From assembly GCF_921293095.1 (NCBI RefSeq), contig NC_060258.1, positions 4,154,001 through 4,218,000 of the forward strand: DNA of 64,000 nucleotides, given 5' to 3'. How positions within the stretch are numbered: the stretch's first letter is position 1; the number at the start of each line of letters is the position of its first letter. A program made the translations under genes and the position numbers. Below the pieces are notes generated by a model. The model was not told where the DNA came from. It saw nothing but the letters and a program-made list of their open reading frames with translations, and did no database searches. Below, one piece after another: positions 36,217 through 49,089 of the stretch. Source of the DNA: Ischnura elegans. Lineage: Eukaryota > Arthropoda > Insecta > Odonata > Coenagrionidae.

Positions 36217-37060
36217 GAAGTAGTAAAATTGTGTAACAAAATATACAATAAACGTACACGGCCAAGGGAACCTGTAAAGACAATAATGATACCGATTCCA
36301 AATAAAGGAAGCAACAGAAAGTGAGAGGAACACTGAAACATCAGTCTGATTTCATTTATGGCTAAGGCATTGCTGAGAATTCTGAATCTGAGACTTGAAC
36401 GAATAGCAGAAAAGAATGTTGGTGACGAGCAGTTTGGCTTCAAAAGAGGTCGGGGTACCATACAAAATATTGCACATGTAAGAAAATTGGAGAAATGTAC
36501 TGGGGAAGAGGGAAAGATGTCAGCTTTGGCTTTATGGACCTGGAAAACGCATTTTACAGGGAAAAATGGGATAGGCTATTGGGTATTCATAAGATAAAGA
36601 AAGTAGACTGGAGGGATGGTAGGCTGATCAGGGAATTGTACAAAACCAGACAGTGGCTATGAAAGTTTAAAGCATGAATCTGTGCCGGGCAGTAAGCAAG
36701 GGCTGCTGCCTTTCACTCACAATACTTAACACATGCATGGAGGAGATGGTCAGAAAAACCAAGAAGAGTGAAAAATGAGAAGGGTATGGAGGATGCAATA
36801 AAAAATCATCAAGTTTTTCGTCGACATGGAGATTCTCGCCAATGACAATTGGGAACTTCAAAAAATGAGGATGAACAGTTTAGAGGAAGGAATAAAAGTA
36901 TGTGTAGTGAAAACTAAAGTGTGACCGTAAATGACGATGGAAATGTGACTGTTTTATCAATGGGGAAAAGAAAGAGGAAATAGGAAGGTATACATATTCA
37001 GGAAGCGTGCTGATATAAGACTGAGGAAGTAAAGCAGAGATAAAGGCAAAAAAATATGGG
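36217..37060 (+). pseudogene. RTE-like LINE reverse transcriptase fossil
   Basis: Readable RT blocks in order are TIMIPIPNKG, LRILNLRLERIAEKN, DEQFGFKRGRGT, FGFMDLENAFYREKWDRLL and a decayed QGC-type region. They are spread over several frames with stops. The pattern matches the RTE-like LINE at 45551-47537, but this copy is much older and lacks the catalytic box. Confidence 0.7.
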
Positions 37061-38303
37061 AACGGTAGCTATGCAATTAATTATTTTACAAAGTCGAAAA
37101 ACTTGTTAAATAGATGAAAAAGGGAACAGAATCCCAATCCCAAAAGCCAGAAACAGGGCTGCATCATTATAATGCTATTGTAATCGCTTGATGGTTGAAC
37201 TGGGAATTGAAAATTGCGTTGGGAATTGCTTATAGTAAGTTGCAGAAGTATTTTATTCGCATCCCTTATCTCAAATTTGAAGATGCAATTAAACAAAGCA
37301 ATGTAAAGTAAGAAAGCTGGGAGAAGTCCAGAGCAGTGATGGCTGCTCTTGGGAAAAAGGAGACAGAGGACAATTGCTATCTGCCATCTTTACCACTGAT
37401 TGTGCTGAATCCATGAGGGTGCTTTTTAAAGTGGACAGAGTTTAGATTAAATTCCAGGGTAATAACAATATGGAAAAGGTAATGTGTAAAAATGTGATGA
37501 TATCTATCAAAGAATATTGTAATGCACAGAAATGCATCAATCAATGGCCTGTCAGGTCAAAATTTTCAGAATATTTTTTCTGTTGATAATGTATTTATAG
37601 TAATTACCCTGTATGCATCAGTGTTTACCTTTGTAATCAATTTATTACAATTTATACTTTCTATGTAAAGTAACTTGGAAAGAGCAATCTAATACTATTA
37701 TATACGATTTTCTTCTAATCATTTTAGTACTTGCTCACATTATACAAAATGAATTATTTCAGTTGGTAAATCAATTTTAAAAGTACTAAAAATAAATTAA
37801 TATAAACAATTATTTTAAAGTTAAGACTTCTCATATTATAACATATTCAACTAAATATTTGGCTTTTTCGCCAATTCATGTTTCTTAACCATATTTATGT
37901 ATTAGTTGTAACTATATTACTTTGTTTGTTTAAAACCTTCCTTCTATAAAACACCGTGTAAACATTGAGATACATAAGTCGTACGTGAATTTCGTACACT
38001 TCAATATTCGTGACATATTCATTTGGATTATCAAATTAATAAGTCTCAGTCCTTTTATTTTCCAAAAATGCCATTTTTATTTGTTTGAGTTTTTTGCATT
38101 CAAACGCTCATTTTCAGAAATGGAGGCTAGAATCCTAGGGTTAGGGCTAACAAATGAAAAATCAGCCACATTTCACAAGTTCATCTGTTATTAATTTCAT
38201 ATTTATCTACAATACAAGAATATTCAATTCAAAACGATCTCTTGTTCCTTATATCACTATGGTTACTAAGATAACAGACAACAAACTTTTGTCAATTATA
38301 TCC
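37061..38303. other. unassigned AT-rich sequence
   Basis: No coding homology or repeat ends recognised. Confidence 0.3.
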
Positions 38304-38422
38304 AAGGGCCTAACTATGACTGAACAGGAGTATAGACATGTGGATAAGGAATTTTTAAGTGTGGAGAACTGCATTAACAAGTTTCTCAACATGGTACATG
38401 GACATCCATTTGTAATGTGCAC
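38304..38422 (+). pseudogene. Ty3/gypsy RNase H fragment
   Basis: The frame reads GLTMTEQEYRHVDKEFLSVE and then KFLNMVHGHPFVMCT. This matches the RNase H start of Ty3/gypsy pol (LT..E..Y...EKE.L.......F..YL.G..F...TDH). It breaks off exactly where the hAT-like MITE begins. Only about 40 codons remain. Confidence 0.65.
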
Positions 38423-38718
38423 CAGGGGCACAGCCAGGAATAATGGCTGGGGGGGTTTCAGGCGCAACTATTACTGAGGTGCCTGCGTGTATGGCATACC
38501 TGATAGGGTTATCGGCAGAAGCGAGGGCCCTCTGCCAGAAAAATTAAGATAAATGGTAAAAAATTGTGAGTTAAAAGGCCTCTGAGGGATTTTTTTTATT
38601 AATCCTTGCACTACTCTAAAAGTAATATTGATCCAAATAAATAAAATATATCAAACTTCAAAAATTGTCTGAGCTCTGGGGGGTGTTATCCCCATAAACA
38701 CCCCTCGCTGTGCCACTG
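38423..38718. mobile_element. hAT-like MITE, 296 bp
   Basis: The left end CAGGGGCACAGCC is an imperfect inverted match of the right end (GCTGTGCCACTG). Flanking 8-mers ATGTGCAC and GTATGTAC agree at five positions and could be an old hAT target duplication. It interrupts the gypsy RNase H fragment. Non-coding. Confidence 0.55.
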
Positions 38719-38939
38719 GTATGTACTGACTATATACCAGTGTAGAATATAATGATTAAGGCTATCGATAAAATAATCCCAAGCAAGCTTCAAAGTCTGA
38801 GATTAAAATCAGAGAAATATAATGCGACAATAAAGTGCAAAGCAGGTGAATGCTTGGTCATGGTCAAATTTGAAAATGTCAAATATTTTTGTCCAGAGTT
38901 GAAAAGTGGAGATAGGATTTAAAGTAATGACTCTTACCC

Positions 38940-39209
38940 GCAGTAGAATATAGTGATTGAGGCTATCGATCACTTGCAGGAGAATTGTCTTAATTTTATT
39001 TAATACGTCTAGATTTTTTTTAACAATTCTTAAGATACATTCAAATCTTAAAACCATAGATAGATTATAGGGGTTTACATTAATTACAGCCGTGGAAAAC
39101 GCCACAATCACAACAATAAAGTGAAATAATTTGGGTCAATTAATCGGCCCCTGGCAGTTTTTGCGCAACCAGCTAGGGCAAGTATATCGGTCCGATTGCA
39201 GTAAAAGGG
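38940..39209 (-). mobile_element. truncated copy of the 1885-2937 piggyBac-type element
   Basis: Read on the minus strand from TTAA (39210-39213) it gives CCCTTTTACTGCAATCGG and then long matches to 1900-1970 and 2690-2830 (for example ATAATCTATCT and CTTAAGAATTG). The middle of the first copy is missing, and the far end was not found. The flanks differ from those of the first copy, so this is an independent insertion. Confidence 0.6.
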
Positions 39210-39229
39210 TTAAGGATGGAAAATAATAA

Positions 39230-40800
39230 GCCTCTATCAGCATAAAAAAGCAAGTTCACAGCAGAAAATGATCACCCCAAGCAAAGCATTTGCCATGAAT
39301 ACCCCCAAAAAATAATGAACACATAACCAAGCATTATGAACAAATAGAAACAGATATCTCCAGAACAGAAATTAAAAAGAGAGTCTATCAGCTTTAAAGA
39401 AGCATAATCAAGAGAAAAAAATGATCAAGCCTATTCAGAGCAGTTGCCATGATCATCAGCCAAAACTCGGAATGAAAAGAAGCATTACAAAACTTGGAAA
39501 GCCAATCATCGGAAGCACAAAGTAATCAGGCAGCTTCAAGGCAAATGTCACGAGCATCGCACAAGCCTCAGTATTAAAAGAAGCAATATGAAAAGTTTGA
39601 AATAGGTACATCATGTCAGCAATTAAAAAGAGCATCCTTAAAAACTTGGAAAGTAAATTCACCATTCATAATATTCAGGCTTCTTCAAAGGAAATATCAT
39701 GAGCATTCCTGGCAACTCAGCACTAAAAGAACTTTTTAAAAACAATTGAAAAGAGGGCACTTCAGAGTGACAGTTGAAAAGAGCCCCTATGAGCACTAAA
39801 AAGGCACGTTCTATTATACAAAATATTATAGCAGCTAAAAAGCAAAGAGGAATGCACTGAGGGTGCCCAATTCCATCCCATAGAATTCCTTTCTATTGCC
39901 ACTCCGTCACATTTTAATCGACTTTCAAAAATGTCCGCTGTGATGATTGCATAGCAATCCGATTTTTCCCAATATTTTGCTCAATGGAAATAGCAAATGC
40001 AAGGAACAGTATTGAAGATATATGAATTTGATGAATAACATCATCCTCAATGCATATTTAGGTTCACACCCCTCATTACGCCTTATTTCCCCATGAAACT
40101 TGTATCAATTAGTTCGTCACCGACGTGAGTGGAGACTTGTATACCCATTTAAATGCATGGTGGGTGAAAGCTCGTTTAAATTAGAAGATCCTCTTTTGTA
40201 AAATTCGTTTATAAAGCCATTGTAATTGGAAACTTCATACGCTTCGTACTAAATAGAGCAATACAAACGAATACTACATTGATATTATGATGACAATTAA
40301 AATGAGTATCCATTAATACTAATAAGGCATGTTCAATTTTACAAAATGATCATGCAGGTTAAAAGCAATGACTTGAGCATCCCCTAAAAATAAGCACTAA
40401 AATAAATATAAAGGTCGAACGAAAATAGTATCTCTATAATGGCAATAAAAGGAACGTCTATCAGCAGTCCGAAAGCATGTTCTCTAGAACACAATCATGA
40501 GGCAGTCCAAAAGCAAATGTCATTAGAATACCCAATACTCAAAACGTTTACTGCATTATGAACAAATGGGTATAGATACTTCATGATGGGAATTAGAAAG
40601 AGCATCTACCACCACTCGAAAAAACAAAGTCACATACACAAAGCAATAATGGGCAGCTTAAAAGCAAATGTCATGGTGATACCAGAAAAATCAACATTAA
40701 AATAAGCAATGTTAACAATTGTAAACAGGCACTCCATGATGAAAATTGAAAAGATACTCCCTTATAATTTGCCACGAATAAACAGGCATCCTAATCCATG
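39230..40800. repeat. degenerate satellite, period about 150 bp
   Basis: The landmark AAAGCAAATGTCATGAGCAT-CC recurs in variant form near 39284, 39438, 39541, 39689, 40362, 40510 and 40662. In between come AATTAAAAAGAGCATCTA and GGCAGCTTAAAAG. Most spacings are 148-154 bp. A non-matching block at about 39850-40310 interrupts the array. Confidence 0.6.
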
Positions 40801-42223
40801 AAACGTCAAATCAAGTCAGCCACAAATTGTATTTAATAAACGAACTTATGCGCTCACCAATTACGTCATCTCTGTTTGCTTGTTATTTGAAATCAAGTCA
40901 GCAGATACTTTTAAACGGGATGCGGAACCCCAATGCTCTCCATATAAAGCATCATGATACATTAAACTGAATATATAAAGCTCACATCTCCATGAATGAT
41001 ACCTAAACTTAAGTACTTAGTCGTCCTAAAACATGTCACTCAGAAAACTGTCGAGGTTAAAGCCAAATGTTCGGAGAAACAGATATCAACATTCAAAACA
41101 AACACGAATTATATTTTATATTCTTGGATGTCACATCTCAAAACAGATCCTACGTACTTACAAACATCTATATTCTAAAAAAAAGAATCACATTTGAAAC
41201 TTTTCATAGAGAACCACGCCTCTAATCAATTGTATTTGCTGAAGTTGGAGGTTTCCGGTTTACAATTTCATATTTTCGCTACTTTTCCCAAAGATCATAC
41301 AAAGCCAATATATAAAAAAGTAAGCTTTTAAGGCTTAAATTGCGACGGTTTAAATATTTCTGCGACGTTGACAAAGAAGAATGTGATACTTCAAATGCCG
41401 TGAGAGGATTTTCATACACATGGTATGCCTACCAATAATGATATTTAAGGACACAAAAGTAGATAAGACAAAAAAGTATGATAACACCATGTAGTACATA
41501 TACTTGGAAACATTTAGAACACATAATATCATTACGACAGGGCCAAACAACTCCGAAATGTATATAACATCACCTAGAATATGGTATACTTGCTATCACA
41601 CCAAGAGAGTAATCCTGATTAATGAGAGACCACTTGCATGATTTTACTATGAGGTGATGATGTGTAACTATTCATTTTTAATGAGAACCATAAACAACAA
41701 AACACAGTAGATAGTCGCGCAGTATTCTCCACCATAAATATGGATATGATCAAGAAGCCTATTTATAGGGTTCTTGGATATGATACACGAATAAGAAGTC
41801 GTGACGCCGGCATGAAAACAGAAGATTATGTACTAATATCTCCATATAAACACAAAAACGACGGATTCGGCACCACCTCAATATCTATTTTGCTAATAAG
41901 TCGGAAATATTGAGTCCTCTTGTTTAAAGACAAAATTAACACATGTGTATAATTACGTTAACATGTTTACCCACGAAAACTACTTAAATCGACTTGAAGG
42001 AAGTCCTGCTCAAACGGGAATGTCTAATTATGAGAACACTATCTTCTATAACGCACACAAAAAACAGATTTTGTTTCTCTCCGGAATACACAAAGCTACT
42101 TCAAACTCCCTTTCATTAAGTAATCGAACCGTCGCTTCACATCATACCCATACATATAGGCTACATATACTAGCTAATCAAACCAAGAAAATAATCTTTG
42201 TACGAGAATAATTGTATACATTA
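40801..42223. other. unassigned AT-rich sequence
   Basis: Short low-identity echoes of the satellite may continue to about 41000. Otherwise nothing was recognised. Confidence 0.3.
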
Positions 42224-42410
42224 CTTCACTATGAGGTTCTTACATGAAATTGTGCATTTTAAGGGACCCATCATCATACAAAACACACCACCAAATGCAC
42301 ATCAATCTCCGCATCATCAACTTCACTATGAGGTTCTTACATGAAATTGTGCATTTTAAGGGACCCATCATCACACAAAACACACCACCAAATGCACATC
42401 AATCTCCGCT
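42224..42410. repeat. recent tandem duplication, period 97 bp
   Basis: CTTCACTATGAGGTTCTTAC and the next ~75 bases occur at 42224 and again at 42321 with about one difference, so the duplication is very young. Confidence 0.85.
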
Positions 42411-43711
42411 GAAAATATGGATATTATACACGAATACGAATTCAGAGCGAGGGCCTCACAGTAAAAAAATATCCAATAATTTTCTCAACTTAATTGACAG
42501 GAAACAAAGGATCCAGAAGCAACTTAAAACCTATTTTGCAAATAAGCAGATAACGTTTTAGTTTAAGGTCAACAACAACACATTCAAGTAGGTACTTATA
42601 TAGCTTAACCACTACCATCTTTACAAACAAAGAACTACTAACCTCGACTAAAAAGATTCCCGGAATCAAAATAAATCCAAAAGGAATGCTTAATAATGAG
42701 AGTACCACCTCTCAAAGCAAACAAAATAGGGAGTTTATTAATTTCCGTCATAAACACAATTTCCCGACATGCTCCCTCTCACGAACTAATCGATCGGACA
42801 CTCGACTCGACGTTATCGACTCAAAAGTCGAATTCAAAACGCATCAACGCATCGATATTAGACTTCGCGCAGCGGTCATTTCAGAATGGATATACATTTC
42901 AGCCTCAAAACAAACTAAAGATAGCCTGGGTGCTAACATCTGTTATTACCAATCTTATTATTGAATCTGCGGTTATTTCAACAATTACTCGTTTCATGAA
43001 TTACAAGGCCTTAGCTGCTTAGCTACCTGAAAGCAATACGAACTATTCATTTGAGTGAGACTTTGATCACAATATCCCAGAAGGAAACTACTTTCATTTG
43101 GATGATAAGTGAAAACACTGAGGAATACTCAAGGCATGGTCCATAAAAGTCAGCTATTAATAAATCACCTCAAATATATATCACGATGCAACAGCATGAA
43201 TATAGAATATAATCAACAATTTTCACCATAGAGTTTACATTACTATGTAAGTGTAGAGTATTTACGATTTCCATGGTCATTTGACACGGTCACATCATCC
43301 GTGAAATAACCATGTTAACGTAAGACCATGTATACAAGGTTGGTTTAGAATCGCGGTTTTATAGTTGCTTTTTCTTCCGCTGAGAGCATACCGAGGCCAA
43401 AGTTTGAAGCCTACTTGCATCAAATGGTCACTTCATTTGAAATTCACGAATATTCCTTTGATTTACTGCAGATTATCAAATTTTTTGTTACGATTATGTA
43501 TATATAAGACCAGAAAGGAATTTAAGCCCAATTTCAGCTCCCATATATTGCTTAACTCCCTTTTGTTGGCAAAACGATTCCAGAATTTCTTTATTTTAGA
43601 GTTCAAAATTTTTTTTTTCAAAATAGCCATGTCAAGACTCATGCAATAAACCTCAATAATATATCAGTTTAAATTAATGCAAATGGAAGAATTCTTAATT
43701 TTTCGACGAAA
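42411..43711. other. unassigned AT-rich sequence
   Basis: Several short open frames but no recognisable domain or repeat end. Confidence 0.3.
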
Positions 43712-43933
43712 GGCCCATTGTATATTTAGTCTTCTCATGGTAAGATACACACTTAAAGCCCTGAGTCTAAACTAATCTTTGCTTGATTGGGCTGTTATCA
43801 GCTAGGGTGTCAATGAGCATTTATGTATTTTATGTCTGTCTGTTGTAACGTGATTTTTAGGTGATATTTAAAAGTGTGCTTTTTATAGCCCCTTTTTATG
43901 GTGTACGTGTCCCTATTTTATATCGGACAAGCT
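43712..43933 (+). repeat. 222-bp direct repeat, copy 1
   Basis: GGCCCATTGTATA... through TATCGGACAAGCT is repeated with a few substitutions at 51122-51343 in the same orientation. The family is unknown. The second copy abuts the end of the left arm of the inverted duplication. Confidence 0.85.
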
Positions 43934-44650
43934 AATCAATGACTGGTTTAGATTCCAGGTTTGTAGCTGCAATTCTTCCCGCTAGCAAACCTTGTAGACC
44001 ATCGAAAAGTGATGAATTCTTGCATTCTAAATGTAACTGATATAGTAGAGTTTATTTGCATGAACTCCGACATACCTATTTAGAAAACCCTTTCTGCATA
44101 CTAAAGAAATTTGGAAATTATGTTTGTCAATGAAGCTGCCGATATGGTGCTTAAATTCCACTTTGACACAAACATCATATCACTAAGTGAAATTGTCATG
44201 CATTGTATGGGAAAGAGGCTAATACTTAAAGGAGGATATTTGAACTCTTGTAGATGTGTCTCTAGTGGTAAAAACCGCAACTACGAATCCTTCTAAATAA
44301 GTACACTAGTTTTTCCATATGTCTCATATTACAAAGTGGTGTTTACGTGTCAATGAGCATGAGAATTGTTATGTATATTGTGTTTAAGCTGTTGCAATGT
44401 AACTTATTTTTAAGTTGATTTATGAGTTGTTTGCTTTTTTAATCTTTTTGTTGAGCATTGCAAAGTATTTTCATGCATCATCGCAGTGAATGCAGTTTAC
44501 CTGTGGGAATTGGAAATCTGTGTCAATGCTGATCAGTGACAATTGCTTATACGCAATTCCTTTCCGAACCTTTACTTATCTCTGGTTGTAATCTATGGAG
44601 TTCTCTCTCCTTACCTAAAAAAATTCCCCTTCCATAATCATTTGCAAATA
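43934..44650. other. unassigned sequence
   Basis: No coding or repeat signature recognised. Confidence 0.3.
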
Positions 44651-45307
44651 GGGTAGTTTCCTCCATCAAAGAAAACGAAAGGCATTGATTGCGATTCGTT
44701 ACCCACCATTACTGTATTCATAATACACAAATTATTTGGTTTTTCAAATACCGGTTTAGACGAATGGCAAGGGTCAAATTTTATCCTCAATTGATAAATG
44801 CCAGATTGGCACCCATGCGATTCCATTCCACGTGACGTCACAGGGACCTAGTTTCTACGCGAGAGAGTAGGAGTTATACATCTTCTGAGGTGAACAATGC
44901 ATGAATGAGGCACAGAGCTCGGGGAAACATATCTTAATAATCAACTATTAAAACTGGCTAAGGTAGGAAAGTTTTCTTCGTTTGATAAGGTATTAATAAA
45001 CCTTTTTTAAGCCAAGTGCTACCAGCCAGCAAGGTCAGCTACCCGCTAGCATCCTGCGTCCTATCAGCGCTCAGAGCCTCGATCAAGGTCACCTCACAAG
45101 GCCGGATGGGGAACCAGAAATACTTCGTACAGACTTTTTCCCTTCATTCCTACTTACGCGTTGCGTTTTCACGCGCTTGTAATGTTTCACTTTTAATTTA
45201 ATCGCGAAAAATAGATAACGTCATTTAAAAATCTAGAAGCGTGAAATACGTACTCCAGGGGTAATAATCTTTCGATTTAGGCAATAAAAAATAATAGGAA
45301 ACCACTA
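44651..45307 (+). mobile_element. GGGTAGTTTCC MITE copy D
   Basis: It begins GGGTAGTTTCCTCCATC and ends ATAATAGGAAACCACT. It is unbroken, about 657 bp, and marks the outer end of the left arm of the inverted duplication. Just after it (about 45318-45402) is an extra fragment of the family's middle, also present in the right arm, so it predates the duplication. Confidence 0.8.
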
Positions 45308-45550
45308 TTAAGGCGTGGTAAGTGCTGAGGTTACAAATGCATGCATGATGCACAGAGGTCAGGGAAACATGTCTTAATAATCACCTATTAAAACTGGCTA
45401 AGGTAGCCTGTTGACTGACCTAAGATAGCATGCATCAACTTTAAACTACTTCAGGAAATTTTTCTAGGCTTGTTTAAATTCTCAGATTCATTGTAAAATG
45501 AATGCATTAATAACCGAAAAAGAGTTTTGGATTTACATTCCTCTCTCTGT

Positions 45551-47537
45551 CATCATCATCACTGGTCAACAATCCTAGGATTGGTTTGACGCAGCTCTCC
45601 ACTCAGTTCTCCTATCAGCTAATCTTTTCACTCCTACGTATTTCTTCTCTTTCACATCTCTCTTTACTTGTTCCATATATTTTGTTCGAGGTCTTCCTTT
45701 TCCATTCTTGCCTTCCACCTGTCCTTCGACGATTGTCTTCATCAGGCCATCATGTCTCAAGATGTGGCCTATAAGGTTGTTCCGTCTTCTTATTAAGGTT
45801 TTCATGAGGCTTCTCTTCTCTCCTACCCTTCTTAGGACTTCCTCGTTACTAACTCGGTCGATCCATTTGATTTTCATCATTCTTCTGTAGCACCACATTT
45901 CAAAGGCCTCTATCCTTGCTTTCTCCGCTGCGGTCATTGTCCATGCCTCACTTCCGTATAGGAGCATACTCCAGATGTAGGTTCTTATAAATTGTTTCTT
46001 CACATCCATATTTAAGTTTCCCGCTGTAAGCAGGTCTCTCTTTTGGTGGAATGCTCTCTTCGCCTGGGCTATTCTGCTGATAATTTCTTTCTTGCTTCTC
46101 CCGTCACTAGTTATCTTGCTTCCCAAATAACAGAATTCATCCACTTCTATCAGTTTTTGCCTCCCTATTTTAATGTTGGTCTTGACTTCTTCTCTTCTGC
46201 TGCATACTAAGATCTTGGTTTTCTTCGTGCTTATTTTCAGTTGATATCTACTCATTACCCTACCCATATTAACCAGAATATTTTTCAAATCCTTCTCTGT
46301 TTCTGCTATAACGGCTATGTCATCGACAAATCTTAGCATGCTTATTTTTTCTCCATGGATATTCACTCCCAATCCCTTTTCTTTGATTTCCTTAATGGCT
46401 TTTTCAATGTAAACGTTGAAAATTACGGGCGACAATGTACAGCCTTGTCGCACTCCTTTCTTAATTCTTGCTTCTTCACAGCTGGGCCCTGATTTTATCA
46501 CGGCTATTTGGTTTTTGTATAAACTGTGGATGATTCTTCTGTCATTATAAAGAACCCCGATTTCCTTTAGGATTCCAAGCATTATGCTCCAATCCACGTT
46601 ATCAAATGCTTTCTCTAAGTCCACAAACGCAACGAATGTTGGCTTGTTCTTTTCCATTCTCTTTTCTATGAGCAGTCTTAGGGCCAATATTGCTTCCCTT
46701 GTGCCTTTGTTTTTCCTGAATCCAAATTGGTCCTCATCCAAGTACTCTTCTGCTTTTCGTTCTATTCTTCTATAGATGATCCTTGTCAGTATCTTTGATG
46801 CATGTGTAGTAAGGCTTATGGTCCTAAAATCTTCGCACTTCTCCGCTCGTTTCTTCTTAGGAATAGGGATTATAATGTTCCTCTCGAAATCCTTTGGTAT
46901 CTCACCTGTCGTATACATTTCACTAATGATTTTGTATAGCTGGCTCAACGTCTTCTCTCCTGAATTTTTGATTAGTTCTGCAGGAATGTCATCAATGCCA
47001 GACGCTTTATTTATCCTGAGGTCTCTTACAGCCGCATCAAATTCCGATCTTAAAATTGGGGCTCCCATGTCATCGTCATCCACTTCCCTCTCGTTTTCGA
47101 TAGCATTCGTTCTGAGGCAACTTCCTTTGTACAAATCTTCAAGATATTCCTTCCATCTCTTCCCTTTTTCTTCGTTTTCAATCAATAGTTCTCCGTTTTT
47201 GTCCCTAAGGGTATTACATCTTACGCCCCTTTCCTTAAAGTGGTTCCTCACTATCCTATAAGCGTCCTCTACTTTTCCATGTTTAAGATTGTTTTGCACG
47301 TCTTCGCATATGCTTTTCATCCACGTTTCTCTAGCCTTCCGCGCTTTACGACATATTTCGTTCCTTATCCTCTTGTAACGATTCTGTCCTTCCTCTGTTT
47401 TCGCAGCCTTGTATTTTCTTCTTCTTTCAATGAGATCTAATACTTCCTGCGTGATCCATGGTTTTTTCAAAACGACTCTTCTTTTACCAAGAACTTCCTC
47501 AGCTGCCGCCTGCAGACCACTTCTAATGGTTTTCCAA
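45551..47537 (-). mobile_element. RTE-like LINE, 5'-truncated, nearly intact reverse transcriptase
   Basis: An 8-bp duplication CTCTCTGT flanks it (45543-45550 and 47538-47545). The other arm keeps the empty site at about 58830-58850. The frame is open from the truncated 5' end to the stop at 45575 (more than 640 residues, continuous upstream of 47470). RT motifs in order are IIIPIPKKK, DEDQFGFRKNKGTREA, AFVDLEKAFDNVDW, KKGVRQGCTLSPVIFN, RFVDDIAVIAE and YLGSKITSDG, followed by the RTE-type C-terminal ESW-like and W(C)xRRxxxxxW region. The endonuclease is missing. The catalytic box is FVDD instead of the usual FADD, though both Asp remain. The 3' UTR is only about 24 nt and ends in TGATGATGATG, as in RTE elements. 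It cannot move alone but is young. Confidence 0.85.
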
Positions 47538-47545
47538 CTCTCTGT

Positions 47546-48353
47546 AAAGTGGTAATTTTATAATTTATTTCTTAAAGCCTTCTCAAGGGATCACACTTTC
47601 CCCGTGCTTGGGGTAAGTGAGTTCAATGGACAATGTGCAATATATTTCCACATTACATGGCACATGGGCTAAGTGCGATTTGCCCAGATATTCAGCTTTA
47701 CATTGCTTTTGAAGCTACCAACTTATATTCAACCATTCTTGAAAAATTCAATTACCATTTCCAATACCCTATCCAAGGTATTGGAGTTTTTGTCTATTTT
47801 TTGAAAGAAATTGATTGATTATTGTAATAATCATACCTACCATAATTACATTATATTTTTATCTACGAATAACTTATAGTGAATTTACTTTAAACAATAT
47901 ATCTACAATTTGAATAATCAGAACAACAATAAATCAATTATATTCATATCAGGATTGATTTCAATGGCAGGAATTCCTCTAATTGTGGTAATTAATTTAT
48001 ACTAAGATCTTATGTTAAGTAAACAAGTAGCCTACAAAGCCTCAATTAAAAGTAGTAATCTTTTAGGTCTTAGTTTATATTAACAACTTTAGAATTGCAG
48101 TCTAATATCATTCCTTTTGACTATAAGCCCAATGACTTCCAATAGCTTCCCCAAGGTATTGGAAGTGGATTTTTTGCATCTTCAGGTTAATTAGATGTTA
48201 CACAAATGAATTTTAGCGTAAATGGTTTTACTAATGATGGTGGCAGTATTTGAATTGCACAAATTTATTTACATGTGTTTTATAAATAGCTTATGTGTAG
48301 AAGCTGAATAATTAATGATAAAAATAGCATCAAGTTTGCAAGATATCTAAGTA
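47546..48353 (+). repeat. duplicated segment between LINE and Helitron-like copy
   Basis: Inverted counterpart at about 58010-58835. A short frame MCNIFPHYMAHGL... (47633-47818) is open in both arms. However, the arms differ there by six replacement and three silent changes, so it shows no protein constraint and is not called a gene. Confidence 0.75.
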
Positions 48354-49089
48354 TCCTATCTATATACAGCCCTTGTGGTGACTGACTCACTCATGGATAC
48401 AAATTCCCGACCACTTCTAGAAGTGCTGCAGAGCTGAAATTTGGCACGCGTGCGGGGAACCCGAAATGATTCGGAGGAAAAATCCGAAAACCGGAAGTTT
48501 CCGCCACGTGTCGTCGCTAGGACGACAAAATGGCCGAAATCGCGCTTTTTCCGGGGACCGTCTTTCGGTTTTAATTATACTGCGCGCGAACCGTGCGTGC
48601 CACTTGGATGTTTAATGCATTTCTTGAAAGCTTATAAACGTGGTCACGTAATAATGTAATGTTATTAGTTTATTTTTAAGAAATTGCCAGCCAAAATGGC
48701 GTCCAAAAATTGGCTTTTCGAAAAATATTTCATACCTTCCGCTCCCCTCGACTTAATTTAAGGTGTAAGATAACGAAAATGATTATTATATATGCTAATA
48801 ACATCGTCTACGAAATGTAGGTAACAATTTTCTTTCGTCGGCCTTGGTTACTCAGAAAAAAATTAAAATAATCCGAAAATCACCGAAAATAAGGATTTCC
48901 GAAAGATTAACACAGGATTTTTTCAATTTTAACCTGACCGATTTCTTTCAAACTTTGTAGTTACATGCAACTATTCATTATCTTTTAGAAAACATAAGCA
49001 TTTAATGAATGGTGTTATGAATTTAACCGCGAAAAAATAAAAATGGCGGGCACTACCAACTTTTTTCGGGGTTTGGTTTGCTTTTTATT

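Noticed and set aside
1888..39212. Similarity between an intron of the plus-strand gene and sequence beyond the minus-strand gene, first read as a segmental duplication
   Set aside because: The match starts exactly at TTAA and the flanks differ, so it is two insertions of one piggyBac-type family.
47633..47818. 61-codon frame conserved in both duplication arms (also 58746-58561)
   Set aside because: The differences between arms are mostly amino-acid replacements (six against three silent), so no protein constraint; identity is explained by the duplication.
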